A DNA stretch of 29,156 nt. It comes from UBA3478 sp046048095 (GTDB lineage: Bacteria > Bacteroidota > Bacteroidia > Flavobacteriales > Flavobacteriaceae). Positions within the stretch are counted from its first letter, which is position 1. Every line of letters begins with the position of its first letter. The notes under the pieces are model-generated. The model made no database searches, was not told the DNA's origin, and worked only from the letters and a program-made list of their open reading frames with translations. Location: positions 1 through 29,156 of the forward strand of contig JBJOGS010000051.1 of NCBI GenBank assembly GCA_046048095.1, given 5' to 3'. Shown piece after piece: positions 15,055-23,057 of the stretch. The position numbers and the translations under genes were made by a program.

Positions 15055-15495
15055 GTGAATAACATTAACCTCTTTTTATTTTTTAAACTACCCGCAGCTT
15101 TTTGGAGTGGGGTGCGCCTAATCGAACTCACCGATACCTATGCCCGAGTGAAGGTGCGTCATACTTGGTTTAATTCGAATCCATTTGCATCTATTTTTTG
15201 GGCAGTGCAAGGAATGGCTGCTGAGTTAAGCACCGGAATACTGGTGATGAATGAAATAAGACGTTCTGGACACAAGATGAGTATGCTGGTCATTCAAAAT
15301 AAGGCGGTCTTTACCAAGAAGGCGCGCGGTAGAGTAACATTCAGCTGTGATGCCCAAGATCAGGTAAAAAAGGCGGTAGAAGCGGCCGTCTCTTCTGGTG
15401 AAGGCGTCCAGTTTTGGTTGCAGAGTTCGGGCTTAGACCAGTCAAACGACACCGTTTCTTCGTTTGATTTTCAATGGTCTATTAAACTAAAATGA
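15055..15495 (+). CDS. DUF4442 hotdog-fold protein
   Basis: This is a cytoplasmic protein of about 146 residues in the DUF4442 family, related to hotdog-fold acyl-CoA thioesterases. Characteristic features are LPAAFWSGVRLIEL, the strand AARVK-like YARVKVRHTWFNSNPFASIFWAVQGMAAELSTG, and KAVFTKKARGRVTFSC. No substrate can be assigned. The frame is open back to ATG 15010 inside trxB, but GTG 15055, 10 bp after the trxB stop, starts just before the conserved domain and avoids a 35-bp overlap. It is therefore preferred. The remaining 75 bp to the next gene show only a weak AT-rich hairpin. Confidence 0.78.
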   Translation: MNNINLFLFFKLPAAFWSGVRLIELTDTYARVKVRHTWFNSNPFASIFWAVQGMAAELSTGILVMNEIRRSGHKMSMLVIQNKAVFTKKARGRVTFSCDAQDQVKKAVEAAVSSGEGVQFWLQSSGLDQSNDTVSSFDFQWSIKLK

Positions 15496-15570
15496 AGCTA
15501 GAATTTTAACGAATTCTTGGGACAGTTTTTTGTTATGGCATTTTAATTTCATGATGTTAAAAAATAACTC

Positions 15571-15780
15571 ATGAGAAATAAAATGCTGAAATACACCCAG
15601 TCTATTTTAGAAAAGGTCAGTTTTGATCGTGACTTATTTTTAAAAGAAGTCCAAAAAGCCAAAGGCTTACTTCAAGGCCAAGAATGGTTAGCCCTAGTAG
15701 AGTGGATTCGTGAATTTGTCAGTGATAAGCCGCTTCTTAAAAATGAATTGTACGCTAGACCTTCGTTGATTGCTGTTTAG
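15571..15780 (+). CDS. Small conserved-looking protein of unknown function
   Basis: This is a 69-residue frame; a second Met at residue 5 (15583) may be the real start. The sequence MLKYTQSILEKVSFDRDLFLKEVQKAKGLL, followed by LVEWIREFV, predicts two or three amphipathic helices. It resembles a family of small soluble proteins with the opening MLKYTxxILxKVSFDxxLFxKEL that I recall from Flavobacteriales; this memory is unverified. There is no signal peptide or membrane span. Its last 26 bp overlap the 3' end of the convergent oxyR, so the two mRNAs would be complementary at their ends. No good promoter was identified. Confidence 0.65.
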   Translation: MRNKMLKYTQSILEKVSFDRDLFLKEVQKAKGLLQGQEWLALVEWIREFVSDKPLLKNELYARPSLIAV

Positions 15781-16705
15781 GTGAGATGATCTTCACATCG
15801 TGAAAGCTAATCGCCCCGCGAATCACTGCACTTATCACCTCTTTTAGTACCGTTGTTATTTGAAGTTTCAACTCACTTTTGTGATGGATTAGGCTAATCT
15901 CTCTCGCCGGCTCTGGTTTTTCGAAGTGCTTCAAATGGGTTTTCTGCTGGTCATTTAAATGAAGGGTATGTAAGTAAGGTAAGAGCGTCATTCCCATATT
16001 CTCATCTGAAAGTTTCACTAGAGTTTCGAAACTTCCACTCTCGATGCGAAAAACGGATGGATCTAGCTTTTTAGGTGCCCCGCATAAATTGATCACTCCA
16101 TCTCTAAAGCAATGTCCATCTTCTAATAAGAGTACCTCATCAAGCCTAAGATCTTCACTGTGAAGGTGTTGTTGTTCACTGAGTCTATGATTTTCAGGAA
16201 TATATGCAACAAAAGGCTCGTAAAACAGTGGACGCTCTACAATATCTTCTTGACCCAATGGAGTGGCAGCGATTGCTCCGTCGAGTTTTCCTTCACGAAG
16301 CTGAACCGCAATTTCTTCAGTGGTCATTTCTTTGATGATCAGTTTTACTTTGGGATACTTTTTAATAAATACCCCTAAAAACATGGGTAACAGGGTAGGC
16401 ATCACGGTGGGGATAATACCCAAATGGTACGGTCCACCTACAAAACCTTTCTCTATGTCTACAATATCTTTTATTCGTTCTGCTTCAATCACCACTCTTC
16501 GCGCCTGTTCTACAATTTTTTCACCTACCGGAGTGAGCCGAATAGGTTTAGAGCTGCGGTCAAATAATTTGATGTTTAGTTCTTCTTCAAGCTTTGCAAC
16601 CTGCATGCTTAAAGTGGGTTGAGTAACAAAAGACTTTTCGGCAGCGACCGTGAAATTTTGGTGTTCAGCGACAGCGATTAAATAGTGGAGTTGGGTAATC
16701 GTCAT
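15755..16705 (-). CDS. oxyR: Hydrogen-peroxide-sensing regulator OxyR
   Basis: This 316-residue LysR-family regulator has an N-terminal winged helix-turn-helix (TITQLHYLIAVAEHQNFTVAAEKSFVTQPTLSMQVAKLEEEL) and a C-terminal sensor domain. The segment LLLEDGHCFRDGVINLC places Cys at 199 and 208, identical to the E. coli OxyR disulfide pair that senses peroxide. Its targets usually include catalase, peroxiredoxin and thiol-redox genes; trxB nearby is a plausible one but no binding site was identified. It starts inside the end of the PaiB-like gene (4-bp overlap), so it is translated from the LETM1-like/PaiB transcript, and its 3' end overlaps the small plus-strand gene. Confidence 0.93.
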   Translation of the reverse strand: MTITQLHYLIAVAEHQNFTVAAEKSFVTQPTLSMQVAKLEEELNIKLFDRSSKPIRLTPVGEKIVEQARRVVIEAERIKDIVDIEKGFVGGPYHLGIIPTVMPTLLPMFLGVFIKKYPKVKLIIKEMTTEEIAVQLREGKLDGAIAATPLGQEDIVERPLFYEPFVAYIPENHRLSEQQHLHSEDLRLDEVLLLEDGHCFRDGVINLCGAPKKLDPSVFRIESGSFETLVKLSDENMGMTLLPYLHTLHLNDQQKTHLKHFEKPEPAREISLIHHKSELKLQITTVLKEVISAVIRGAISFHDVKIISPKQQSTKV

Positions 16706-17313
16706 GGGGTGTGTTTTAATTGCTTCATGTCTTTAGCTAAGGCCTGCTCGCTCGGGGTTCGAGTCTCTAGCTGCTCAATGACCCTTTTTCGGTCTTCTGT
16801 GCGCTCTTGAGAAAGCTTTTGCGCAAAGTGCATTTCTGAGATCGACAGTTTAAATCCTAAAACCCCATTTACCTGCCGTAGTGTTTCTGGTGCGTAGTCA
16901 CTCATGAATTTTGGTTTCTTCTGTTGCGCTTCGTGGGTATTCATGAGCACAGTGAGGTCTGAGAGCGTTTCTTGTTGATTGAGTAGTTCAACTTTGGCAT
17001 ATACATGCAGTGCGGTATAATTGTAGGTTGAAACCTCTTCTTGGCTATACCAAGATCCTGAGATGTATCCTGAGGCGCCTTGAAAGACGACCAGTACCTC
17101 GTCTGTCACCTTCTCTGTAATCCACTGCTGTGCTAAAGGATTGGCTTTGGCCATATGACTGCTTAAGGTATGATCAGCGTTGAGTATAAATGGAAGATGT
17201 ACCCCCCACGAGCGAATGCCAAGATTAGCAATAAGTAGTCCGAATGGCTGAGTATTTAAGAATGCGAATGCTTCGTTACGCTCTTTATTATGGTGATGTG
17301 ATTTGATGTACAT
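16702..17313 (-). CDS. PaiB-type FMN-binding protein
   Basis: This 203-residue protein is in the PaiB family (FMN-binding split-barrel fold; Bacillus PaiB was described as a negative regulator). Landmarks are LNTQPFGLLIANL, GVHLPFILN, LSSHMAKANPLAQQW, VLVVFQGASGYISGSWY and the conserved SYN-like TYNYTALHVYAKVELL. A C-terminal helix (LGFKLSISEMHFAQKLSQERTEDRK) is typical. No helix-turn-helix is visible, so its regulatory role could be indirect, and flavin reductase-like chemistry is an alternative. It lies 3 bp after the LETM1-related gene and overlaps oxyR by 4 bp. Confidence 0.9.
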   Translation of the reverse strand: MYIKSHHHNKERNEAFAFLNTQPFGLLIANLGIRSWGVHLPFILNADHTLSSHMAKANPLAQQWITEKVTDEVLVVFQGASGYISGSWYSQEEVSTYNYTALHVYAKVELLNQQETLSDLTVLMNTHEAQQKKPKFMSDYAPETLRQVNGVLGFKLSISEMHFAQKLSQERTEDRKRVIEQLETRTPSEQALAKDMKQLKHTP

Positions 17314-17316
17314 AAT

Positions 17317-18441
17317 TTATTCTATGCGGTTATCGTCGAACGAAGCAGGTAAGAGTTTCGGAAGTAGACTTGCAATTACGGGCAAGATTACCGATCCTCC
17401 AGGTAACAAAAATAGGGCGATAGATGGAATGCTTTTAAAACTGTCGGTCATGTATATCCTCAGTTGTTTTTTTTCTTGGTCACTCAATTCGGTTTGGGTG
17501 GATTTTTTTAAGAGCCTTAACAAGGCTTTGTTTTTTTCTAACTCTCGCTTAATGCGATCTCTGTTCCGGTAAATCAACCTTGTGGTGAGTTGAGTTATTC
17601 CTTCATAAAAATGGTACACCAGATTGTGGTCTTTGAGATGGGGGATGGCGCTATAATGATGGGTGTAAAAGAGATCTACCTCATGTGAGAGGTCATGAAT
17701 GTGCGCTTCACTTAAACCTAAACTCAGTCCTTTGGTATAGATGAAATCCATAGCTTGTTTTGAAAACCCATGGGTGTTCCACAATATAGTGCAGGCCATG
17801 CTGAGTGCATAATGGCTTAGATTTTCAGGTAAGTCAGAAACGGATAGTTTTAAGGTATTTCGCGATTTAGGAGTTCTAAAGGGCCGACTATCCTCAATGA
17901 GCTTTGCGATTTTTAAATGCTTCTGATCGATCGATTTAATTAAAGAGGCTGCTTCTTGTATGGTTTCAAAAATGAGTTGCTCGAAGTAGGGAGCATGTTG
18001 AACTACCTTTTGATCTTTGAGGTAGTTTTCATAAAGCAGGACATCGAAATAAAGCAAAACATTCGTCATGCTTGTTCCTAGAGCGGTGTTGAAACGTTTT
18101 TCAACAGGATGAACGCGAGAGTCAATGAGTCTTTCGAGTTTACTTTTTGAAGAAACTAGGCCTAAATCTGAGTAAAACTTCAAGATTGCTGGCTCAAAGC
18201 TGCTTATTGCATGTTGTACAGACAGGCTATAAAATGAAATGAATAAGTTAATCTTAGCGATCTCATCCGTCGCTATGACTGCCGGCAGCTTTAGCTGGTC
18301 CCATGAACGCAAATGGGCTCCATAAAGGAACCCAGTTTGCGCATGAAATTGCTTTAAGTGCATCGCATCTGCCCACGTGCTCTGTGCCTTGTTTAGTTCG
18401 TGGCTGAGCTTAAGTGTCCAGCCCTTCGCAGATGGATTCAT
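17317..18441 (-). CDS. LETM1-related protein
   Basis: This 374-residue protein resembles the Bacteroidota proteins annotated as LETM1-related and biofilm-associated. Most of it is helical and poorly conserved. The C-terminal segment DSFKSIPSIALFLLPGGSVI, with VIASLLPKLLPASFDD (about 333-370), matches the LETM1 signature, in which a membrane-active Pro-rich helix precedes a soluble domain. In mitochondria LETM1 takes part in cation exchange; the bacterial role is unknown. It has no signal peptide. It sits 6 bp after the Asp-box protein gene and 3 bp before the PaiB-like gene, which places it in one transcript ending with oxyR. Confidence 0.75.
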   Translation of the reverse strand: MNPSAKGWTLKLSHELNKAQSTWADAMHLKQFHAQTGFLYGAHLRSWDQLKLPAVIATDEIAKINLFISFYSLSVQHAISSFEPAILKFYSDLGLVSSKSKLERLIDSRVHPVEKRFNTALGTSMTNVLLYFDVLLYENYLKDQKVVQHAPYFEQLIFETIQEAASLIKSIDQKHLKIAKLIEDSRPFRTPKSRNTLKLSVSDLPENLSHYALSMACTILWNTHGFSKQAMDFIYTKGLSLGLSEAHIHDLSHEVDLFYTHHYSAIPHLKDHNLVYHFYEGITQLTTRLIYRNRDRIKRELEKNKALLRLLKKSTQTELSDQEKKQLRIYMTDSFKSIPSIALFLLPGGSVILPVIASLLPKLLPASFDDNRIE

Positions 18442-18447
18442 GAGTTG

Positions 18448-21400
18448 TTATTCAGATTCAGAAGACAAACTCGCGTTTAGAATAGGTCGGTGAAGAGCAG
18501 ACATATCGTTTACAAAATTTACCCATTCACCTTGAATAAATGCAGCGACCTCTTGTTCAAATGCTGCAACAGCTTCTTGAGCAAATTGGATCAACTGTTG
18601 CTCTGTCGAGGTGATGCCAGTTTTACGCGTTTGGATATAGCGCGAAGCATTTCGGATGCGCGTAAGTACGGTCATCTCTGCATTTCGTATGATTCCTTGT
18701 CGCTTGTCTTCTTTACCAAATACTTGGTCTTGTAATTGAGTGAGTGATTCGCGGATTTTCTTGACCCGCTGCTTGTCATCCTCATTCAGTGTGGTTTCTG
18801 TAGCCTTTAACTGAGCTTCAAATGCTTTGAGTTGACTTTGGGCCTGAGCTAGTTTATGTGTTGAAGTACTTACGGTGGCCAAAAGTTGTTCTACTGTTTT
18901 AGTTGCGCCGTATACCTCTTCTGCATGTGCTAAAGATTGATTTAACCTTGGATCTAGGGCTACTTCAATTGAGGCGGTCGCTTTGTGATCGCCAAGTTGT
19001 GCTATTAAGGTGTACCTGCCTGGCAATACATTAGCCCCTGAGGGTTCTCTTTTCGAGGTTCTTAGCGCACGTGAAGGAGACGCTACTCCTTTTTCATCCA
19101 GGTTCCAGCGCAGTCGGTGAAATCCTGCTTTTTCAGGACGTTTTTCACTGAGGTGTCTAATAGTGTCCGAACCTTTGAGAATATAAAGATGGATGCTGTC
19201 GGCTGTTTTTAAACTTTCAGCCCCTTCTTTGATATAGTAGGTGATTCGAGCTCCTGAAGGACGATTCTCTCCATGATATAGCGCATCAGCTCCAAAACGC
19301 GATCCGGTGGGTTGCTGATAGGCCGCATGATATGCGGTTTGCGCGTCAAACAAGCTGAGATCAGATTGAAGTAATTCGGGGTTTTTTGACAACTGCTGTA
19401 AGGGACGGATATCATCCAACACCCAGGCCGCTCTTCCGAAGGTACCGATTACTAGATCTTTTTCACGAGGATGAATGACGAGATCTTTGGTTGATACAGT
19501 TGGGAAGCCATTGGTGTACTTCATCCACTTCTTGCCTTTATTTAGCGAGAGGTATAGTCCATCATCGGTTCCAAGAAAAATTAGGTTCGGAAACTCGGGG
19601 TCGGGAAGGATAGAAAGGGTATAGCTCTTCACATCGCTCTCATCCACAATACGCTCCCAAGTTTTTCCGTAGTTGGTTGTATGGTAGGCATAAGGGGTGT
19701 AATTAAATCGGCGATAGTCATTGGCTATGAGGTATGCTTCTCCGGGGTTCTTTTCTGAGGCTCTAATTTGAGCAATCCATGAACCTTTAGGTAAGCCTTT
19801 GAGGTTGGTGCTCACATCGGTCCAGTTAACACCACCATCACGGGTTACATGCACGCGTCCGTCATCGGTTCCGACCCAAAGCATATTTTTTTCGGCTTTC
19901 GAAGGCTCAATGACTAAAATGGTACAATGATTTTCGGCCCCCGTTGCGTCCATGGTTAATCCACCGCTTTCGCTCTGCTTTTGTTTTTCCGGATCATTAG
20001 TCGTCAGATCTGGAGAAATGATACTCCAGGTAAGACCTTTGTCAGTGCTTTTGTGTACAAATTGACTGCCGAAATAAACGGTCGAAGAATCAAAGGGGTC
20101 TTGACCAATTCCTGAGTTCCAATTAAACCTTAACTCAGTCTGCTTATCTGGAGGGGTAGGACGCACCCCGTAATTGTTTCCGGTGAGGTAATCGTATCGC
20201 ACTACGTTTCCTTGTTGACTCATCGAGTAGCCGTAACGAGAATCGTCCGGATCAGGAACGACGTCAAATCCGTCGCCAAATGAGATCTCTTGCCAATAGC
20301 TATTGCGGATGCCTTGATCTTTCCAGACATAGGCTGGGCCTCTCCAAGAGCCATTATCTTGCATTCCTCCGTACACGTTGTAAGGAAACTCATTGTCCAC
20401 GGCGATGTGATAAAATTGTGCCACAGGAATATTTTCGGCAAAACGCCAAGTTTTTCCGCGATCGCGGGTGATATTTAGCCCTCCGTCGTTACCGTTGATC
20501 ATAAAGTCTGGGTCGCTAGGATGAATATACCAAGCGTGATGATCGGGATGCACCCCATTAGATACACCATAGGCTGGCATTAATTCTTTGAAACTCTTTC
20601 CGCCGTCTTCAGAGACGTTCACATAGGTAAACACTGAATAGAGTCGGTTCTCGTTGGACGGATCAACCGCTAGGTCGGAATAGTAAAATGGGCGATCGCC
20701 TATTTCTTCTTTATCGTTGACCATGACCCATTTTTCTCCGCCGTCAGAAGAGCGGTACAGTGCATTCTTTTTGGCTTCTACCAAGGCGTATACCACTTTG
20801 CTATCACTTGGTGCGATGGCCAAGCCTATGCGGCCTAATTCACCTTCTGGTAGCCCTTCTTTATTGGTTAATTTTTTCCAGTTTTCTCCGCCATCGTAGG
20901 TAAGATAAAGGCCGCTACCTGCCCCGCCTGACTTAAAGAACCAAGGATCGCGCTTATGCTCCCAAAGCGCTACAAGTAGCTTATTAGGATTCTTAGGATC
21001 CATAACCATATCAGCTACCCCACTTAATGCGTTGCTGAACAAGATCTGTTTCCAGGTAACTCCGCCGTCTTGGGTTTTGTAGACTCCGCGTTCTTGGTGA
21101 GCTCCCCAAGGAGAACCTATGGCCCCCACATATACTGTATTGGAATCACTCGGATCAATGAGAATACGATGAATATGTCTGGTTTTTTCTAAACCCATAG
21201 ACTTCCAGGTTTTTCCGGCATCTAGAGAGCGGTATACCCCGTATCCTCCGTTCAAACTATTTCTGGGGTTTCCTTCTCCTGTTCCCACCCAAATCACGTC
21301 AGCGTTGGTGGGGTCGATCGCTACCGCCCCAATAGAAGCAGTGACTTCGTTGTCGAAGATAGGTTCCCATTTCGTGCCTCCTGAAGTTGACTTCCAAAGT

Positions 21401-21591
21401 CCGCCTGATGCTGTTCCGGCGTAAATAATGTCCGGATCATCTGCAACCACATCGATCGCTGTGACTCTTCCGCTCATTCCGGCAGGACCAATGTTTCTAG
21501 GTTTTAATACCTGGGCAAGCTCCATATTGAATTCTTGAGCTGCAACCAGACCACTAAGGGCGAAAAACGCACTAAATAAAAAATGTTTCAT
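18448..21591 (-). CDS. Large secreted Asp-box (VPS10/BNR-like) beta-propeller protein
   Basis: This 1047-residue protein has signal peptide MKHFLFSAFFALSGLVAAQ and a mature start RNIGPAGMSGRVTAIDVV that is typical of the family. At least ten Asp-box repeats occur over residues 60-690, for example RSLDAGKTW, KTQDGGVTW, LTYDGGENW, RSSDGGEKW, ITRDRGKTW, KSTDKGLTW and VTRDGGVNW, forming one or two sortilin-like propellers. About residues 770-880 form a FlgD-like Ig segment (GFHRLRWNLDEKG, LPGRYTLIAQLGD). The rest is a helical, coiled-coil-prone tail. Family members are annotated glycosyl hydrolases, but no catalytic evidence is seen. It lacks an obvious type IX C-terminal sorting domain. It begins 30 bp after the M28 peptidase gene. 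Confidence 0.88.
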   Translation of the reverse strand: MKHFLFSAFFALSGLVAAQEFNMELAQVLKPRNIGPAGMSGRVTAIDVVADDPDIIYAGTASGGLWKSTSGGTKWEPIFDNEVTASIGAVAIDPTNADVIWVGTGEGNPRNSLNGGYGVYRSLDAGKTWKSMGLEKTRHIHRILIDPSDSNTVYVGAIGSPWGAHQERGVYKTQDGGVTWKQILFSNALSGVADMVMDPKNPNKLLVALWEHKRDPWFFKSGGAGSGLYLTYDGGENWKKLTNKEGLPEGELGRIGLAIAPSDSKVVYALVEAKKNALYRSSDGGEKWVMVNDKEEIGDRPFYYSDLAVDPSNENRLYSVFTYVNVSEDGGKSFKELMPAYGVSNGVHPDHHAWYIHPSDPDFMINGNDGGLNITRDRGKTWRFAENIPVAQFYHIAVDNEFPYNVYGGMQDNGSWRGPAYVWKDQGIRNSYWQEISFGDGFDVVPDPDDSRYGYSMSQQGNVVRYDYLTGNNYGVRPTPPDKQTELRFNWNSGIGQDPFDSSTVYFGSQFVHKSTDKGLTWSIISPDLTTNDPEKQKQSESGGLTMDATGAENHCTILVIEPSKAEKNMLWVGTDDGRVHVTRDGGVNWTDVSTNLKGLPKGSWIAQIRASEKNPGEAYLIANDYRRFNYTPYAYHTTNYGKTWERIVDESDVKSYTLSILPDPEFPNLIFLGTDDGLYLSLNKGKKWMKYTNGFPTVSTKDLVIHPREKDLVIGTFGRAAWVLDDIRPLQQLSKNPELLQSDLSLFDAQTAYHAAYQQPTGSRFGADALYHGENRPSGARITYYIKEGAESLKTADSIHLYILKGSDTIRHLSEKRPEKAGFHRLRWNLDEKGVASPSRALRTSKREPSGANVLPGRYTLIAQLGDHKATASIEVALDPRLNQSLAHAEEVYGATKTVEQLLATVSTSTHKLAQAQSQLKAFEAQLKATETTLNEDDKQRVKKIRESLTQLQDQVFGKEDKRQGIIRNAEMTVLTRIRNASRYIQTRKTGITSTEQQLIQFAQEAVAAFEQEVAAFIQGEWVNFVNDMSALHRPILNASLSSESE

Positions 21592-21621
21592 AATTGGGAT
21601 GGCTTGAATCGAAAAAGAAAA

Positions 21622-22962
21622 TTAACGTAAAATTTGGTTTGGAAATACAACGAGGCTTTCGTGACCCTCTTTGCTCACGGCAGATACACCGAAAAAGAAG
21701 TTGTCTATGACTACCCCTTCGAGCTCGTGCTCGGTGACATCGCCGAGTTCTCGAGAATGATTCCACTGAGGACTTGTAGTCTCGCGCCAATATACCTTAT
21801 AGCTGTCGGCTTCTTGCACTTCTGACCATTTCAGACGCGCATTCGCCTCGACAATACCCCCAATGGCTACCGTTTCAGGTGCGATAGGAGCCCAAGCTAA
21901 TGAGGCTAAGGTAATTGCATTAACAGCGGTCAGTTGGGCGGCGTAGTCAAAGTCAACATGTTCGAAGGTATCTCCATAAGCAATGCCGTTTTCAAGTCGG
22001 ATGTCTTGATGTTGTTGTGTGTAATTTTCATGCGCTTCCATAATGCGGATTCCTGCAAAACCAGCATCGTTAAACGGACGGTGGTGTCCACCTCTTCCAA
22101 AACGGTCGAGGCGATAGATCATCATAGGATTCATTTCAGGCATATAAGTGGTGGTCAGCCGATGCACATAGCGCGCTAGCTGACGCGAATGCCCATCGAC
22201 CTCCCCGCCATAAAAGCGACGAGCGCTTCTCGCTTGCGCTGATTCGGTGACCGGGACAGGCTCTGAAAAAATGCGAAAGTCTTTATTACTGATGTAGCCA
22301 TCTACTCCCTTGATATTGCCTATCATGTCATTGTTCAGAATTCCGATGATCTGCCACCCGTTCTTTTTGGCGTATTCGGCTAAGCCTTTTCCTCCAAACA
22401 GTCCTTGTTCTTCTCCTGCAAGACCAACGAAAATGATGCTGTTCTCAAAACTGTACTTTGACAGTACCCGAGCCGCTTCAATCGTCCCTGCCATGCCACT
22501 TGCATTATCATTGGCGCCCGGACTATCTGATGTATAGTCGGCCGGATCGCTCACCCTTGAATCAATATCCCCACTCATGATGATGAAGTGATTTGGATTT
22601 TTGGTTCCACGCTTGATCGCCACCACATTAACCACATCTACATCTTTTACAATCCGCTCGTTGGTTCCTTTTGGAAAGAAGTTGTGCTGATAAAACACCT
22701 CGAGGCACGACCCACACGCTGATGAAATTTGATCAAACTCTTTTTTAATAAACCGCCGAGCGGCGCCGATTCCTCGGGTAGAGGAAACGGTGTCACTCAG
22801 GGTGTGTCGGGTGCCAAAGTCTACTAAAGTTTGGACATCTTGTTTGATACGATCAGCACTGACCGAGGCGATAATATCATAGATTTTGGGATCTGTTTGT
22901 GCACTCACTGCCTTTGAATAGAAAAAGCAAGTGATACCTAGAATAACAAAGGCGTATTTCAT
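21622..22962 (-). CDS. M28-family secreted metallopeptidase with a C-terminal fibronectin-III-like domain
   Basis: The 446-residue protein starts at ATG 22962, giving signal peptide MKYAFVILGITCFFYSKAVSA. An upstream in-frame TTG at 23001 would lengthen it without conservation. The M28 zinc-peptidase core has SGDIDSR (D132, D134), PGANDNASG (bridging D152), GEEQG (E184 base, E185 ligand), NNDMIGN (D212) and HENYTQQHQD. The first ligand is normally His (HxD) but is Asp here. Residues about 365-446 (IGGIVEANARLKWSEVQEAD, YKVYWRETT) look like a fibronectin type III fold. It probably cleaves peptides outside the cell. It lies directly after the beta-oxidation terminator and may head the run to oxyR. 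Confidence 0.88.
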   Translation of the reverse strand: MKYAFVILGITCFFYSKAVSAQTDPKIYDIIASVSADRIKQDVQTLVDFGTRHTLSDTVSSTRGIGAARRFIKKEFDQISSACGSCLEVFYQHNFFPKGTNERIVKDVDVVNVVAIKRGTKNPNHFIIMSGDIDSRVSDPADYTSDSPGANDNASGMAGTIEAARVLSKYSFENSIIFVGLAGEEQGLFGGKGLAEYAKKNGWQIIGILNNDMIGNIKGVDGYISNKDFRIFSEPVPVTESAQARSARRFYGGEVDGHSRQLARYVHRLTTTYMPEMNPMMIYRLDRFGRGGHHRPFNDAGFAGIRIMEAHENYTQQHQDIRLENGIAYGDTFEHVDFDYAAQLTAVNAITLASLAWAPIAPETVAIGGIVEANARLKWSEVQEADSYKVYWRETTSPQWNHSRELGDVTEHELEGVVIDNFFFGVSAVSKEGHESLVVFPNQILR

Positions 22963-22978
22963 GAAAGTCAAATTTCTA

Positions 22979-22986
22979 TAAATATA
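22979..22986 (-). promoter_or_regulatory. Possible -7 box of the M28 peptidase gene
   Basis: TATATTTA on the minus strand lies 16 bases before ATG 22962 and just after the upstream terminator. It fits TAnnTTTG except for the last base. The -33 position is not convincing. It would give a leader of about 12 nucleotides. Confidence 0.35.
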
Positions 22987-23012
22987 GAAGTTCGCTCGCA
23001 ATGGTGATAAAA

Positions 23013-23036
23013 AAAGGCCGCAGTATTGCGGCCTTT
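23013..23036 (-). terminator. Intrinsic terminator of the beta-oxidation operon
   Basis: A perfect 10-bp stem (AAAGGCCGCA with TGCGGCCTTT) closes a four-base loop. On the minus strand it is followed by a run of seven T, and it lies 21 bp past the acyl-CoA dehydrogenase stop. This is a strong intrinsic terminator that separates the operon from the M28 peptidase gene. Confidence 0.9.
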
Positions 23037-23057
23037 AACATGATGTCTAGCAAAAAC

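Noticed and set aside
15500..15517. AGAATT/AATTCT hairpin after the DUF4442 gene as a terminator
   Set aside because: The stem is only six AT-rich pairs and the T run lies several bases away; too weak to call.
22963..23001. TTG start for the M28 peptidase
   Set aside because: It would place 13 extra residues ahead of a clean signal peptide beginning at ATG 22962 and would cover the probable promoter.
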